This document shows positions 1 through 8,877 of a stretch of 64,000 nt of DNA, piece after piece (the stretch's first letter is position 1; each line of letters opens with the position of its first letter). Both the position numbers and the translations under genes were made by a program. This DNA comes from Paenibacillus faecalis. Lineage in GTDB: Bacteria > Bacillota > Bacilli > Paenibacillales > Paenibacillaceae. Location of the stretch: NCBI RefSeq assembly GCF_900289175.1, contig NZ_LT985747.1, forward strand, positions 4,330,162 through 4,394,161, in the 5' to 3' direction. The notes beneath the pieces were generated by a model. That model had not been told where the DNA came from. It saw nothing but the letters and a program-made list of their open reading frames with translations, and ran no database searches.

Positions 1-2115
1 ATCGATAGTGTATTCATCCATGTTCACGTTCGCCACGCGAACCTTCACCTCATCGCCAATGCGGAATACTTTCGAGGTCCGCTCACCGATCAGCACCATA
101 TGCTGTTCATCGAAATGGTAGTAATCGTCTGTTAACCCACCGAGACGGATCAAGCCTTCCACCGTATTCTCCAGCTCAATAAACATACCGAAGCTGGTGA
201 TACTGCTGATGATGCCTTCGAATTCCTCGCCGACCTTATCCAGCATATACTCAGCTTTCTTCAGCGCATCCGTGTCACGCTCCGCATCCACCGCCACGCG
301 CTCTCGTTCAGACGATTGCTGTGCAATGTCAGGCATTTTTTCGGCCAAATATTCCTGACGCGCCTCAGGCAGAATATTGCCATGCTCGATAACCTCCCGA
401 ATCACCCGGTGAATGACAAGGTCGGGATAACGGCGAATCGGTGACGTGAAGTGGGAATAAAATTCAGCCGCGAGTCCAAAATGCCCTGTGCTTTCCGCAT
501 CATACTTCGCCTGTTTCATCGAACGAAGCAGCATTGTGCTAAGTACAGTTTGCTCTTTCGACCCCTGAATCTCTTCCAGCAGATTTTGCAGGGCGCGAGG
601 ATGAATCGAATTCCCCCGACCCTTGATATGATGGCCAAAATTCGCAGCAAACGCCATAAAGTTTTGCAGTTTTTCCGGATCTGGGTCCTCGTGAATCCGA
701 AAAATAAACGGAACCTTCAACCAGTGAAAGTGCTCCGCCACCGTTTCATTGGCTGCCAACATAAACTCCTCAATGATCTGCTCAGCGATGGAACGCTCTC
801 TTTTGACAATATCGATCGCTTTTCCATTCTCATCTACAATAACTTTGGATTCCACAAAGTCGAAATCAACCGCCCCACGCTGGATTCGCCGCTTCCGCAG
901 CTTGAGCGCCAGCTCACGCATCAGGCGAAAGTCCTCCACCAGGTCACTATAACGCTCAATTAACTCCGGGTCCTCATCGATCAAAATTTTACGCACATTA
1001 TTGTACGTCATCCGTTCTTTTGTCTTAATTACACTCTTGAAAATGTGGTGCTTTACAACTTTCATCTGTTCGTTGAATTCCATTTCACACGACAGCGTCA
1101 AACGATCCACCTGTGGATTCAAACTGCAAATCCCGTTAGAAAGACGGTGCGGAAGCATTGGGATAACCCGGTCTACAAGATAGACACTACAGCCCCGGCT
1201 ATAAGCTTCCCGATCCAGCGCAGAGCCCTCACGAACGTAATAACCGACATCCGCGATATGTACCCCGAGCTTATAGTTTCCGTTAGGCAATCGCTGCACA
1301 TTGACCGCATCATCAAGATCCTTGGCATCTTCGCCATCGATCGTTACGATATTAAGCCCGCGCAAATCCCGGCGCCCCTGCTGAGCAATTTCTTCCTCTG
1401 TAATCGCATCAGGCACCTGATCAGCCTCAGCCAGCACTTCATCCGGAAAGGCTTCCGGCAGCTGGTGTTTTCGAATAATCGAAAGAATATCTACACCCGG
1501 ATCATCTTTGTGGCCTAAAATCTCTACGACTTCCCCCTCGGCAGCAGCTTGCCCTTCCGGATAGCTGACAAGCTTGACAACTACCTTCTCGCCATCCACT
1601 GCCCCGTTCATCGCATGTTTAGGTATAAAAATATCCCGATTAATCCGTTTATCATCCGGCAGCACAAAGCCATATACCTCATGGTTTTGGAACACGCCAA
1701 CCACCTGGGTTATCGCGCGGTTCACAATACGCACAACTTCCCCCTCCAGCTTACCGCCGGCAGGGCCCTTGGTATGAATACGTACAAGTACGATGTCGCC
1801 ATTCATTGCGCTTTTCAGATCATTGGCATGAATATAGACATCAGGCTGATCACGATCATCTGGAATCAAAAAGGCAAAGCCTTTCGAATGAGCCTGAACC
1901 CGTCCGCGCACCAGATCCATCCGTTCAGGTACACCGTATCGCTGATGGTTGGTCAGTATTATTTTTCCGGACTGCTCCAATTCGTTCAACAGCTTTAGAA
2001 ACTCCCGAAAATCTTGGGCGTTACTTATTCCAAAATGCGTTTCCAATTCCCGATACGTCATCGGTTTATAGTCCGTTTTCCGCATAAAATCCAATATGAT
2101 TTCTTCTGTTATCAT
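1..2115 (-). CDS. rnr: Ribonuclease R, 3' end cut by window edge
   Basis: Processive 3'-5' exoribonuclease that degrades structured RNA and takes part in mRNA decay and trans-translation quality control in the cytoplasm. About 705 codons are visible, reading leftwards off the window. The start ATG at 2115 has the Shine-Dalgarno GAGGTGATG just upstream; another ATG five bases upstream is out of frame and hits a stop. The N-terminus begins [10 protein letters not shown] and leads into a winged-helix and cold-shock-like region. The RNB catalytic aspartate cluster, [12 protein letters not shown], is encoded near 1310-1350. The C-terminal S1 domain begins near position 230 and is interrupted by the edge. 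The gene lies directly downstream of secG, as in Bacillus, where smpB and ssrA usually follow; those would be outside the window. Identification is firm; only the last residues are missing. Confidence 0.96.
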   Translation of the reverse strand, partial: MITEEIILDFMRKTDYKPMTYRELETHFGISNAQDFREFLKLLNELEQSGKIILTNHQRYGVPERMDLVRGRVQAHSKGFAFLIPDDRDQPDVYIHANDLKSAMNGDIVLVRIHTKGPAGGKLEGEVVRIVNRAITQVVGVFQNHEVYGFVLPDDKRINRDIFIPKHAMNGAVDGEKVVVKLVSYPEGQAAAEGEVVEILGHKDDPGVDILSIIRKHQLPEAFPDEVLAEADQVPDAITEEEIAQQGRRDLRGLNIVTIDGEDAKDLDDAVNVQRLPNGNYKLGVHIADVGYYVREGSALDREAYSRGCSVYLVDRVIPMLPHRLSNGICSLNPQVDRLTLSCEMEFNEQMKVVKHHIFKSVIKTKERMTYNNVRKILIDEDPELIERYSDLVEDFRLMRELALKLRKRRIQRGAVDFDFVESKVIVDENGKAIDIVKRERSIAEQIIEEFMLAANETVAEHFHWLKVPFIFRIHEDPDPEKLQNFMAFAANFGHHIKGRGNSIHPRALQNLLEEIQGSKEQTVLSTMLLRSMKQAKYDAESTGHFGLAAEFYSHFTSPIRRYPDLVIHRVIREVIEHGNILPEARQEYLAEKMPDIAQQSSERERVAVDAERDTDALKKAEYMLDKVGEEFEGIISSITSFGMFIELENTVEGLIRLGGLTDDYYHFDEQHMVLIGERTSKVFRIGDEVKVRVANVNMDEYTID

Positions 2116-2328
2116 TTCATCACCTCGAGGGAACGTCCCGCTCCTGTTCGTCTTTTTATGCAAATTTCATCCATAGTTTACCGTCATAATACTCATACCC
2201 TAGTATACACGAATTTAATCCCCGGTATCCTTGACACCAGCAATATAGCCTGCGTTTATTCATAAAACTTTGGTCTCCTCAGAGTCTTTTCGCTACCGCC
2301 CCCGATGGCCCAAAATGTTCCCAAACAA

Positions 2329-2369
2329 CAAAAAAACCTCCGCTTTTCTATACTGAATAAGCGAAGGTT
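2329..2369 (-). terminator. Intrinsic terminator after secG
   Basis: On the minus strand an 11-bp stem (arms 2359-2369 and 2335-2345, one G-U pair) is followed by a run of seven T. It lies just after the secG stop codon at 2381, so secG can be terminated before rnr, which starts about 215 bp further on. Confidence 0.85.
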
Positions 2370-2380
2370 ATGTTCGTGTA

Positions 2381-2611
2381 CTATTTCAAGACGGCCACAA
2401 CGATTGCCAGAACCATAAATGCGATCGCTACACCTACAGTGATGCGCTGCAGTACAAGGTCCATACCGCGGGCTTTACTTTTACCGAAAAGATGTTCAGC
2501 ACCGCCGGAGATGGCACCGGAAAGACCTGCACTTTTCCCTTTCTGCAGAAGAACAATTGTAATCATCGCAATCGAGGCAATAACAAGCAGTACTTCAAAA
2601 AACACTACCAA
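2381..2611 (-). CDS. secG: Preprotein translocase subunit SecG
   Basis: Small non-essential subunit of the SecYEG protein-export channel in the cytoplasmic membrane. The product has about 76 residues. A first membrane segment ([20 protein letters not shown]) is followed by the family signature [23 protein letters not shown], and a second hydrophobic segment closes the C-terminus. The reading frame can be opened from a GTG at 2620, but that codon overlaps the Shine-Dalgarno AGGAGG. The TTG at 2611 sits eight bases downstream of it and is the better start. The gene precedes rnr, as in Bacillus. It has its own promoter (2701-2729) and terminator (2329-2369). Confidence 0.93.
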   Translation of the reverse strand: MVVFFEVLLVIASIAMITIVLLQKGKSAGLSGAISGGAEHLFGKSKARGMDLVLQRITVGVAIAFMVLAIVVAVLK

Positions 2612-2700
2612 AACTTCCACCTCCTAGACGTGTAAACACCCGAAATTTATGACAATAAATATGACATATAAAAGATTTCAAATAGAAAAACAGCATTATT

Positions 2701-2729
2701 ATTGTAGCACAGCTGTATGCGATTGACAA
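2701..2729 (-). promoter_or_regulatory. SigA-type promoter of secG
   Basis: The minus strand reads TTGTCA, a 17-bp spacer, then TACAAT, about 90 bp upstream of the secG start. Both hexamers differ from the vegetative consensus at a single position. Confidence 0.7.
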
Positions 2730-2905
2730 GATAGACATGGTAACATACAGGAAGTTTATGGAACATCTCTTTAGGAAAAGATAACGTTTCAATCAAACGT
2801 AAACGGCCTTGCTGTCTTTGACGGGACACAGCTTACGTTTCGCGTATAAATCTATGGTGATTGGATCGTGTGAAACCTATACTTTCTTAGATTTTAAAGA
2901 AGTAA

Positions 2906-2941
2906 AGGCCTGCCTCTCTTCATTATAAAGATGGCAGACCT
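2906..2941 (-). terminator. Probable terminator after the thioesterase gene
   Basis: A 9-bp inverted repeat (AGGCCTGCC at 2906-2914 and GGCAGACCT at 2933-2941, one G-U pair) is followed on the minus strand by a weak T-containing tail. It lies between the thioesterase stop at 3028 and the secG promoter. The weak U-tract keeps confidence moderate. Confidence 0.5.
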
Positions 2942-3027
2942 CTTTGATCTGGCGAAACCGCCCAAATCGCCAATGTGTATCGTATAAATCTTCTATTTCT
3001 ATAACACTTTCTTAACCATGCTTCTTA

Positions 3028-3477
3028 TCACTTTACGCGAAACGATCCTGTGCTAATAGCGATCAGTTCCCCGTTCTCATCTGTAATCTGGGACTCCGTC
3101 GTTACAGACCGCTTCGTACTGTGAACGACGTTTGCCTTCACAGTCAGGCGTCCTTCCTTCGCCGGTGTCAAAAAATGAACATTCAAATTGCTAGTTACCG
3201 TGGATTCACCTGGACGACTCAGCAAAACCGCAATGCCCATTGCATTATCCATTAATGAGGAAAGTACACCGCCATGCACAATCTTCATTGGATTCAAATG
3301 ATGCGATTGAGCATCCAATGTAACAATAACTTCTTCCTCCGTGACAGATTCCATCTTACAACCTAGATATCCCCAAAAAGTCTCTTCTGCAGCCTTGGTC
3401 ATCGCCTGAATATATGCCTCGAGTTCCTCTGCGTTCAGTCGAGGTTTGAGGTTCGATTCAGCATTCACATGTTGCAT
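3028..3477 (-). CDS. PaaI-family hotdog-fold acyl-CoA thioesterase
   Basis: Predicted cytoplasmic thioesterase that hydrolyses acyl-CoA thioesters; the exact substrate cannot be read from sequence. The product has 149 residues starting MQHVNAESN. The ATG at 3477 follows AAGGAGGT, and a longer in-frame start at 3504 overlaps that ribosome site. The hotdog motif HGGVLSSLMDNAMG, with its helix and conserved glycines, is in the middle of the protein, followed by the beta-sheet segment SNLNVHFLTPAKEG typical of the 4HBT/PaaI family. It lies beside an acyl-CoA ligase and beta-oxidation genes on the same strand, so a role in acyl-CoA turnover or CoA recycling is plausible. A 465-bp gap separates it from the ligase, so it is probably transcribed separately. 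Confidence 0.85.
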   Translation of the reverse strand: MQHVNAESNLKPRLNAEELEAYIQAMTKAAEETFWGYLGCKMESVTEEEVIVTLDAQSHHLNPMKIVHGGVLSSLMDNAMGIAVLLSRPGESTVTSNLNVHFLTPAKEGRLTVKANVVHSTKRSVTTESQITDENGELIAISTGSFRVK

Positions 3478-3942
3478 AAAGAACGCACCTCCTTTCTTCA
3501 CCATCCGCGCTCATTGCGTCAGATAGCAGCTGCTGTCTTATGCCCGGCAGCCAACCTTTTACGGTCATGACAACAAAATCACTGGCAAAGCAAATCAATT
3601 GCGTGACTGATTTAAACCTTAAGCGACGTTTTCACACCGCGTAGTTCCCATCCCAGCGCTGGATGTGACGTCAGGCGGCGGTCAACCACTGCCAGATATC
3701 AATCACAGCATTCGTTAGATATGCCCTTTTTAATCAAGTATGGCCCAGGATTGAATATTTAGCAATCTCCTATGCTAGCCGGGGAAAACGCTGTCATTTT
3801 CCGCACTTCTCAACTGCTGAAACAGCCCACTATCGAACGATGCACTTCAGGAATGCCACATGTCGAAAGTAACGCACGGGAAAAGCATATACATGGCCGC
3901 TACTGCAGAAGAGCTCAATCAAAAGAGAATATCATTCAAATG
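3478..3942. other. 465-bp intergenic region, no gene recognised
   Basis: Lies between the thioesterase start and the stop codon of the acyl-CoA ligase gene. An open frame on the plus strand begins at 3772, but it continues antisense through the ligase and has no ribosome site. Only a short GGAAAA/TTTTCC inverted repeat near 3781-3802 was seen. No RNA gene or promoter could be supported. Confidence 0.5.
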
Positions 3943-5622
3943 TTAGCCTGTCGGTCTGCCTTCCTCTTCCTCCTCCATCAGCTTCCGGCGCAGCACCTTA
4001 CCGATCATGGTCTTGGGCAGCGAATCACGGAACACATACTGCCTAGGAACCTTATAGGCAGCAAGCTGACTACGGCAATATTTCTCCAAATCCGCAGGGT
4101 CCGGCTTTGCCCCATCTTTCAGTACAATAAATGCCTTGACGGTCTCGCCCCGATAATCGTCTCGGACACCAACCACAACAGCTTCTTTCACCGATGGATG
4201 CTCATACAAAACCTCTTCAATTTCCCGCGGGTAAATATTGTACCCACTGGCAATGATCATATCCTTCTTTCGATCGATGATCGTAAAATATCCTTCCTCA
4301 TCCATCGTGGCCATGTCCCCTGTAAACAGCCAGCCGTTTCTGAGCGTATCAAATGTCTCATCCGGACGGTTCCAGTACCCGATCATAACCTGAGGGCCTT
4401 TTACGATCAATTCGCCCGCTTCTCCGATAGGAACCTCCTCACCCGTCTCCGGGTTCACAACCTTGGCATACGTATCTGGTAAAGGCACACCGATCGTGCC
4501 GATTTTCCGCCTGCCCCATATCGGATTCGCATGAGTGATCGGGGAAGCCTCTGTCAAACCGTAACCCTCAATCAGCCTTCCCTTGGTTAACTCCTCGAAA
4601 GTATCCTGGACCTCAACAGGCAAAGCAGCTGAGCCGCTGATACAAGCATTGATGGAAGAAAGATCATATTCTCTGATCCTCGGATGATTAATAAGTGCAA
4701 TATACATGGTTGGTGCACCTGGGAAAAGCGTCGGTCTCTTTTTTCGAATCAATTCCAAAATCATCTTCAACTCAAACTTCGGAACCAATATTAGCTCGCT
4801 TCCCCGATAGATCGCCTGATGAAGCAGCACGGTCAGCCCGAATACATGGAAACAGGGCAGTGCCGCCAAATAGCGTTCTTTGCCCTCTTCCACTTTGTAA
4901 CACCAATGAGCACTTTGTACTGTGTTGGAAATCAAATTGTAATGTGTGAGCATGACCCCTTTAGGTACACCCGTTGTTCCACCCGTGTACTGCAATATCG
5001 CAAGATCTTTCTCAGCGTCAACCTTTTCACATATCGGAACGTCCGAAGAACCAGCAAGAAGCTTTTTAAAAGAATGCACCGTTTCGCCGTACGTGACTAC
5101 TGGAAGGGGACCAGCTTTCTTAGCCACGATCGGGTACAGCATATTCTTTGGAAAAGGGAGATAGTCCGGTAAAGAAGTAACGATCAGGTGTTTCAAATCG
5201 GTATCAGCTATGACCTTCTGGACTCTGGACACGAACATATCCATCGTTATCATCACTTTTGCGCCGGAATCCTTCATTTGGTGTGAAATCTCGCGCTCCA
5301 TATATAGAGGATTTGTCATTACCGCAACCCCACCGGCAAGCAGCACACCATAATAAGAAATAACAACTTGGGGGCAGTTGGGCAGCATAATTGCCACCCG
5401 ATCCCCCCTGGACACTCCCTTGCTCTGAAGCGCATGCGCCATGCGGTACGCAGACTTCAGCAGTGATTGATAACTCATACTTTTCCCCATAAAATACAGC
5501 GCCGGCCGATCCGGAAATTTCTGTGCTGACGTTACAAGAAATAACGCCAAATTTTGTTTCGGATAATCATAAGTGGGGGCTACTTCAGCCGGATAAAACG
5601 GCAGCCAAGGCTTTACATGCAT
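3943..5622 (-). CDS. lcfA: Long-chain fatty-acid--CoA ligase
   Basis: Activates fatty acids with ATP and CoA to acyl-CoA, the entry step of beta-oxidation. The 559-residue length is normal for the family. ANL-superfamily motifs are in order: the P-loop YTGGTTGVPKGVMLTH, the A4-type segment around LPCFHVFGLTV, GYGLTEASP (A5), GWLFTGDMATMDEEGYF (A7) and DRKKDMIIASGYNIYPREIE (A8). A C-terminal KTMIGKVLRRKL carries the adenylation lysine (A10). The ATG at 5622 is preceded by AAAGGG. The gene is monocistronic, with over 200 bp on each side. No FadR-type operator was found upstream. It corresponds to Bacillus LcfA/YhfL-type ligases; the precise paralogue is not certain. Confidence 0.93.
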   Translation of the reverse strand: MHVKPWLPFYPAEVAPTYDYPKQNLALFLVTSAQKFPDRPALYFMGKSMSYQSLLKSAYRMAHALQSKGVSRGDRVAIMLPNCPQVVISYYGVLLAGGVAVMTNPLYMEREISHQMKDSGAKVMITMDMFVSRVQKVIADTDLKHLIVTSLPDYLPFPKNMLYPIVAKKAGPLPVVTYGETVHSFKKLLAGSSDVPICEKVDAEKDLAILQYTGGTTGVPKGVMLTHYNLISNTVQSAHWCYKVEEGKERYLAALPCFHVFGLTVLLHQAIYRGSELILVPKFELKMILELIRKKRPTLFPGAPTMYIALINHPRIREYDLSSINACISGSAALPVEVQDTFEELTKGRLIEGYGLTEASPITHANPIWGRRKIGTIGVPLPDTYAKVVNPETGEEVPIGEAGELIVKGPQVMIGYWNRPDETFDTLRNGWLFTGDMATMDEEGYFTIIDRKKDMIIASGYNIYPREIEEVLYEHPSVKEAVVVGVRDDYRGETVKAFIVLKDGAKPDPADLEKYCRSQLAAYKVPRQYVFRDSLPKTMIGKVLRRKLMEEEEEGRPTG

Positions 5623-5832
5623 ATAAAAACCAACCCTTTCCTTACGGAATGCTGTAAAGCTTCCTTCACTCCTACTCCAAATAGAAACGACTCCACCCGT
5701 CCTTATCTAAACAATCGTCTTATTCTTATATAGTAAAAATATATGCCAAGTCCCAAGTATAATTTACTGATTCTGTTAATTGTTTAGTTTCGAGGTTTTC
5801 GAAGCCTAATGTTTCGAATGTCTTGAAACCAG

Positions 5833-7623
5833 CTACACCGTATATCGCTCGTTCTTCACTACACGGGCAGCAATGTTCCGCTTAAGAGCCACTGTGTCCA
5901 CCGGATTGGTGCGCGTCAGCTTCTTCAGTACAGACATTTGCATACGCAGCATATCTCCGGACTCTATCGAAGCGAGCGTCTCCTTCGCCAACGCTTCAAT
6001 GCGCTGGAACGCCTCATACGCGAATACCTGAGTCATTTCAATCATGTTGGCTGCCTTCTCTTCCGATGTGCGCGCAATCTGTTTGCGCGTACGCAGCAGT
6101 GCGCTTTCTAGTGCATAAATGTCGATCATGATGTCAGCCAGATTCGCAAGCGCCTCCTGTTCCTTTTCCAGCTTCGTTCCAAACTTCTGGACAGCCAGGC
6201 CGCCAACGAGAAGGAAAATCTTCTTGCTCATATCCAAATAATGCATTTCCTGCTCAAGCGTTCCTTCAAACGTCTGTCCTGGTACGATCTGCAACAGCTC
6301 ATTCTGAAGGTTTTGAGCTTTTTGCAGCAGAGCGATTTGCCCCTTCATCGCTTTCTTGACAAGTGTGCCTGGAATCAACAAACGATTGATTTCATTCGTT
6401 CCTTCAAAGATGCGGTTGATGCGCGAGTCGCGGTAAATACGCTCAATTTTGTACTCCTGGATATATCCGTATCCACCGTGGATCTGAACCCCTTCATCAG
6501 CGATGAAGTCAAGTCCTTCCGAGGCATATACCTTGTTGATTGAGCATTCAATGGCATATTCGGATACGGCCGCTGCCGCCTGAGCTCCTGCATCATTAAT
6601 GCTGTAATCGATGTCCTGCATCGCTTCATCCAAAAGCCCTGCCGTGCGGTACACCATACTTTCCATGACAAAGGAAGTGATGTTCATTTCGGCGAGCTTT
6701 TTGCGCATAAGCGGGAAATTGGAAATCGGCATCTCAAACTGTTTGCGTGTATTGGCATATGCTGCACTCAATTCAATAGACTCTTTGGCTGCACCCACTG
6801 TTCCAGCCGCCAGCTTGTAACGTCCGAGGTTCAAAATGTTGAACGCGATCCGATGACCTTTTCCGATCTCACCCAGCACGTTCTCCTTCGGTACCTTCAC
6901 ATCCTCGAAGAAAAGCGGACGAGTCGACGAGCCCTTGATCCCCATCTTCTTCTCTTCCGGCCCAAGCGTAAAGCCCTCCATTTCCTTCTCTACGATGAAT
7001 GCTGTAAAATGTTCACCATCGATTTTGGCGTATACGATAAATATATCCGCAAATCCGGCGTTTGTAATATACAATTTTGATCCATTCAAAATATAATGCT
7101 CACCGTCGTCGCTCAAGCGGGCTGTCGTTTTGGCGCTCATCGCATCCGAGCCAGAGGTCGGCTCTGTCAAGCAGTAGGCCGCGATTTTAGTACCCGTCGC
7201 TAGATCCGGAAGATACTTCTTTTTCTGCTCTGTCGTCCCGAAAAGCACGATCGGCAGCGTTCCGATGCCAACATGGGCTCCAAAGGACAGTGCAAAAGAA
7301 GAGCCTTTAGCCAGTGACTCGTTAATGATGGTGGAGCTTACCTTGTCGAGTCCGACCCCGCCGAACTCTTCAGGAACATCTGCACCAAGCAAGCCAAGCT
7401 CTCCGGCTTTGCGGAGAAGATCAACGGTCAGCTCATAATCCAACTTCTCGATTTCTTCATCTTTCGGCATCACTTCGCCATCGATAAAGTCAAGCACCGT
7501 TTCACCGATCATCCGATGCTCTTCGGTGAAATCCTCCGGTGTAAGAACCCGGTCCAGCTCCGGGTTATCTATGACAAATCCGCCACCTACGATTTTTGCT
7601 TGTTTAGTTTGGTTCTCGCTCAT
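5833..7623 (-). CDS. fadE: Acyl-CoA dehydrogenase FadE
   Basis: FAD-dependent dehydrogenase for the first oxidation of beta-oxidation (acyl-CoA to trans-2-enoyl-CoA). Electrons pass to the electron-transfer flavoprotein, encoded here by etfBA. At 596 residues it is longer than classical short-chain ACADs (about 380) and matches Bacillus FadE (YusJ), which has a C-terminal extension. Visible features are the flavin-binding AYCLTEPTSGSDAMS, the mid-domain FEDVKVPKENVLG and the C-terminal ACAD segment IHGGYGYIQEYKIERIYRDS. IFEGTNEINR is also present. The ATG at 7623 follows AAAGGGG. It is the last gene of fadF-fadN-fadA-fadE, 37 bp after fadA. Confidence 0.95.
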   Translation of the reverse strand: MSENQTKQAKIVGGGFVIDNPELDRVLTPEDFTEEHRMIGETVLDFIDGEVMPKDEEIEKLDYELTVDLLRKAGELGLLGADVPEEFGGVGLDKVSSTIINESLAKGSSFALSFGAHVGIGTLPIVLFGTTEQKKKYLPDLATGTKIAAYCLTEPTSGSDAMSAKTTARLSDDGEHYILNGSKLYITNAGFADIFIVYAKIDGEHFTAFIVEKEMEGFTLGPEEKKMGIKGSSTRPLFFEDVKVPKENVLGEIGKGHRIAFNILNLGRYKLAAGTVGAAKESIELSAAYANTRKQFEMPISNFPLMRKKLAEMNITSFVMESMVYRTAGLLDEAMQDIDYSINDAGAQAAAAVSEYAIECSINKVYASEGLDFIADEGVQIHGGYGYIQEYKIERIYRDSRINRIFEGTNEINRLLIPGTLVKKAMKGQIALLQKAQNLQNELLQIVPGQTFEGTLEQEMHYLDMSKKIFLLVGGLAVQKFGTKLEKEQEALANLADIMIDIYALESALLRTRKQIARTSEEKAANMIEMTQVFAYEAFQRIEALAKETLASIESGDMLRMQMSVLKKLTRTNPVDTVALKRNIAARVVKNERYTV

Positions 7624-7660
7624 GTATTATTTCCCCTTTCATCATTTAGGATTTCATTCG

Positions 7661-8845
7661 CTACGCGCTGTGAATCTCAAACACACCTGCTGCTCCCATG
7701 CCGCCGCCGATACACATACTTACAACTCCGTAACCGCCGCCGCGTCTCGTCAGTTCAGACACAAGACTTGCTGTCAGCTTCGCGCCGGTGCAGCCAAGTG
7801 GATGACCAAGAGCAATGGCGCCGCCGTTAACGTTAACCTTATTCTCATCGATCCCAAGGGTACGAATAATGTGCAAGCATTGGGAAGAAAAAGCTTCATT
7901 AATTTCAAACAAATTCACCTGATCCATCGTAATACCTGCCATTTTAAGGGCCTTCGGAATAGCCTCCACCGGGCCAACCCCCATAATTTCCGGCTCTACG
8001 CCAGCCAGGGCAAAGGAACGGAACGTTGCCAGCGGCTTTAATCCAAGCTCCTCCGCTTTTTCACGGCTCATGACCGCTACCGCCGCAGCTCCGTCACTCG
8101 TCTGTGACGCGTTACCAGCCGTAACGGTTCCGCCAAGCGCGAAGGCTGGCTTCAGACGGGCCAGACCTTCCGGCGACGTATCCGGGCGAACACCCTCATC
8201 CGTATCAAATACGAACTCCTTGTTCCGTATTTTCCCCTGTTCGTCCGCCGTCGTCAGCTTCACGTTCACTGGTACGATTTCATCCCGGAACCTGCCTTCC
8301 CGAATAGCCGCTTCCGCCTTGCGATGACTGCTGACGGCAAACGCATCCTGATCCTCCCGGCTGATGCCGAACCGGCGCGCTACCTCTTCTGCCGTGTGGC
8401 CCATGCCCATATAAACCTCAGGCATATCCTCCACCAGCCCTGGATGCGGGGCCGGCTTAAAGCCAGTCATCGGCACATGGCTCATGCTTTCAACGCCCCC
8501 CGCTACAATGACATCCGCATGGCCAAGCATAATCCGTTCCGCAGCAAAGGCAATCGCCTGTAGCCCGGAAGAACAGAATCGATTAACTGTCAGTGCCGGG
8601 ACCGTTACCGGGTAACCCGCATACAGTGAAATAATCCGGGCGACGTTCAGCCCCTGTTCTCCCTCCGGCATGGCACAACCGAGAATGACATCCTCAACGT
8701 CCTCTTTTTTCAGCCCCGGAGCACGCTCAATAACCGCTTCCAATACCGTTTTCCCCAAATCCTCAACCCGTGTCTGTGCAAGACTTCCCTTCTTTGACTT
8801 ACCAACTGCCGTACGTGCAAGGGATACTATGACTGCTTCTCTCAT
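7661..8845 (-). CDS. fadA: 3-ketoacyl-CoA thiolase FadA
   Basis: Thiolytic cleavage of 3-ketoacyl-CoA to acetyl-CoA and a shortened acyl-CoA, the last step of the cycle. The 394 residues begin MREAVIVSLARTAVGKSKKG. The ATG at 8845 follows GAGGTGA and is preferred over an upstream GTG at 8863. The nucleophilic cysteine is C91 in VNRFCSSGL; the C-terminal catalytic histidine and cysteine lie in ALGHPLGCTGAK and SMCIGGGMGAAG. The gene sits between fadN and fadE in one minus-strand operon, as in Bacillus fadNAE. Nothing is unusual in length or active site. Confidence 0.95.
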   Translation of the reverse strand: MREAVIVSLARTAVGKSKKGSLAQTRVEDLGKTVLEAVIERAPGLKKEDVEDVILGCAMPEGEQGLNVARIISLYAGYPVTVPALTVNRFCSSGLQAIAFAAERIMLGHADVIVAGGVESMSHVPMTGFKPAPHPGLVEDMPEVYMGMGHTAEEVARRFGISREDQDAFAVSSHRKAEAAIREGRFRDEIVPVNVKLTTADEQGKIRNKEFVFDTDEGVRPDTSPEGLARLKPAFALGGTVTAGNASQTSDGAAAVAVMSREKAEELGLKPLATFRSFALAGVEPEIMGVGPVEAIPKALKMAGITMDQVNLFEINEAFSSQCLHIIRTLGIDENKVNVNGGAIALGHPLGCTGAKLTASLVSELTRRGGGYGVVSMCIGGGMGAAGVFEIHSA

Positions 8846-8877
8846 ACCATTCACCTCATTCACCTTATAGTGGTTTA

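Noticed and set aside
3772-4482. 236-codon plus-strand frame partly in the 3.5-3.9 kb gap
   Set aside because: Most of it is antisense to the acyl-CoA ligase; no ribosome site and no recognisable family.
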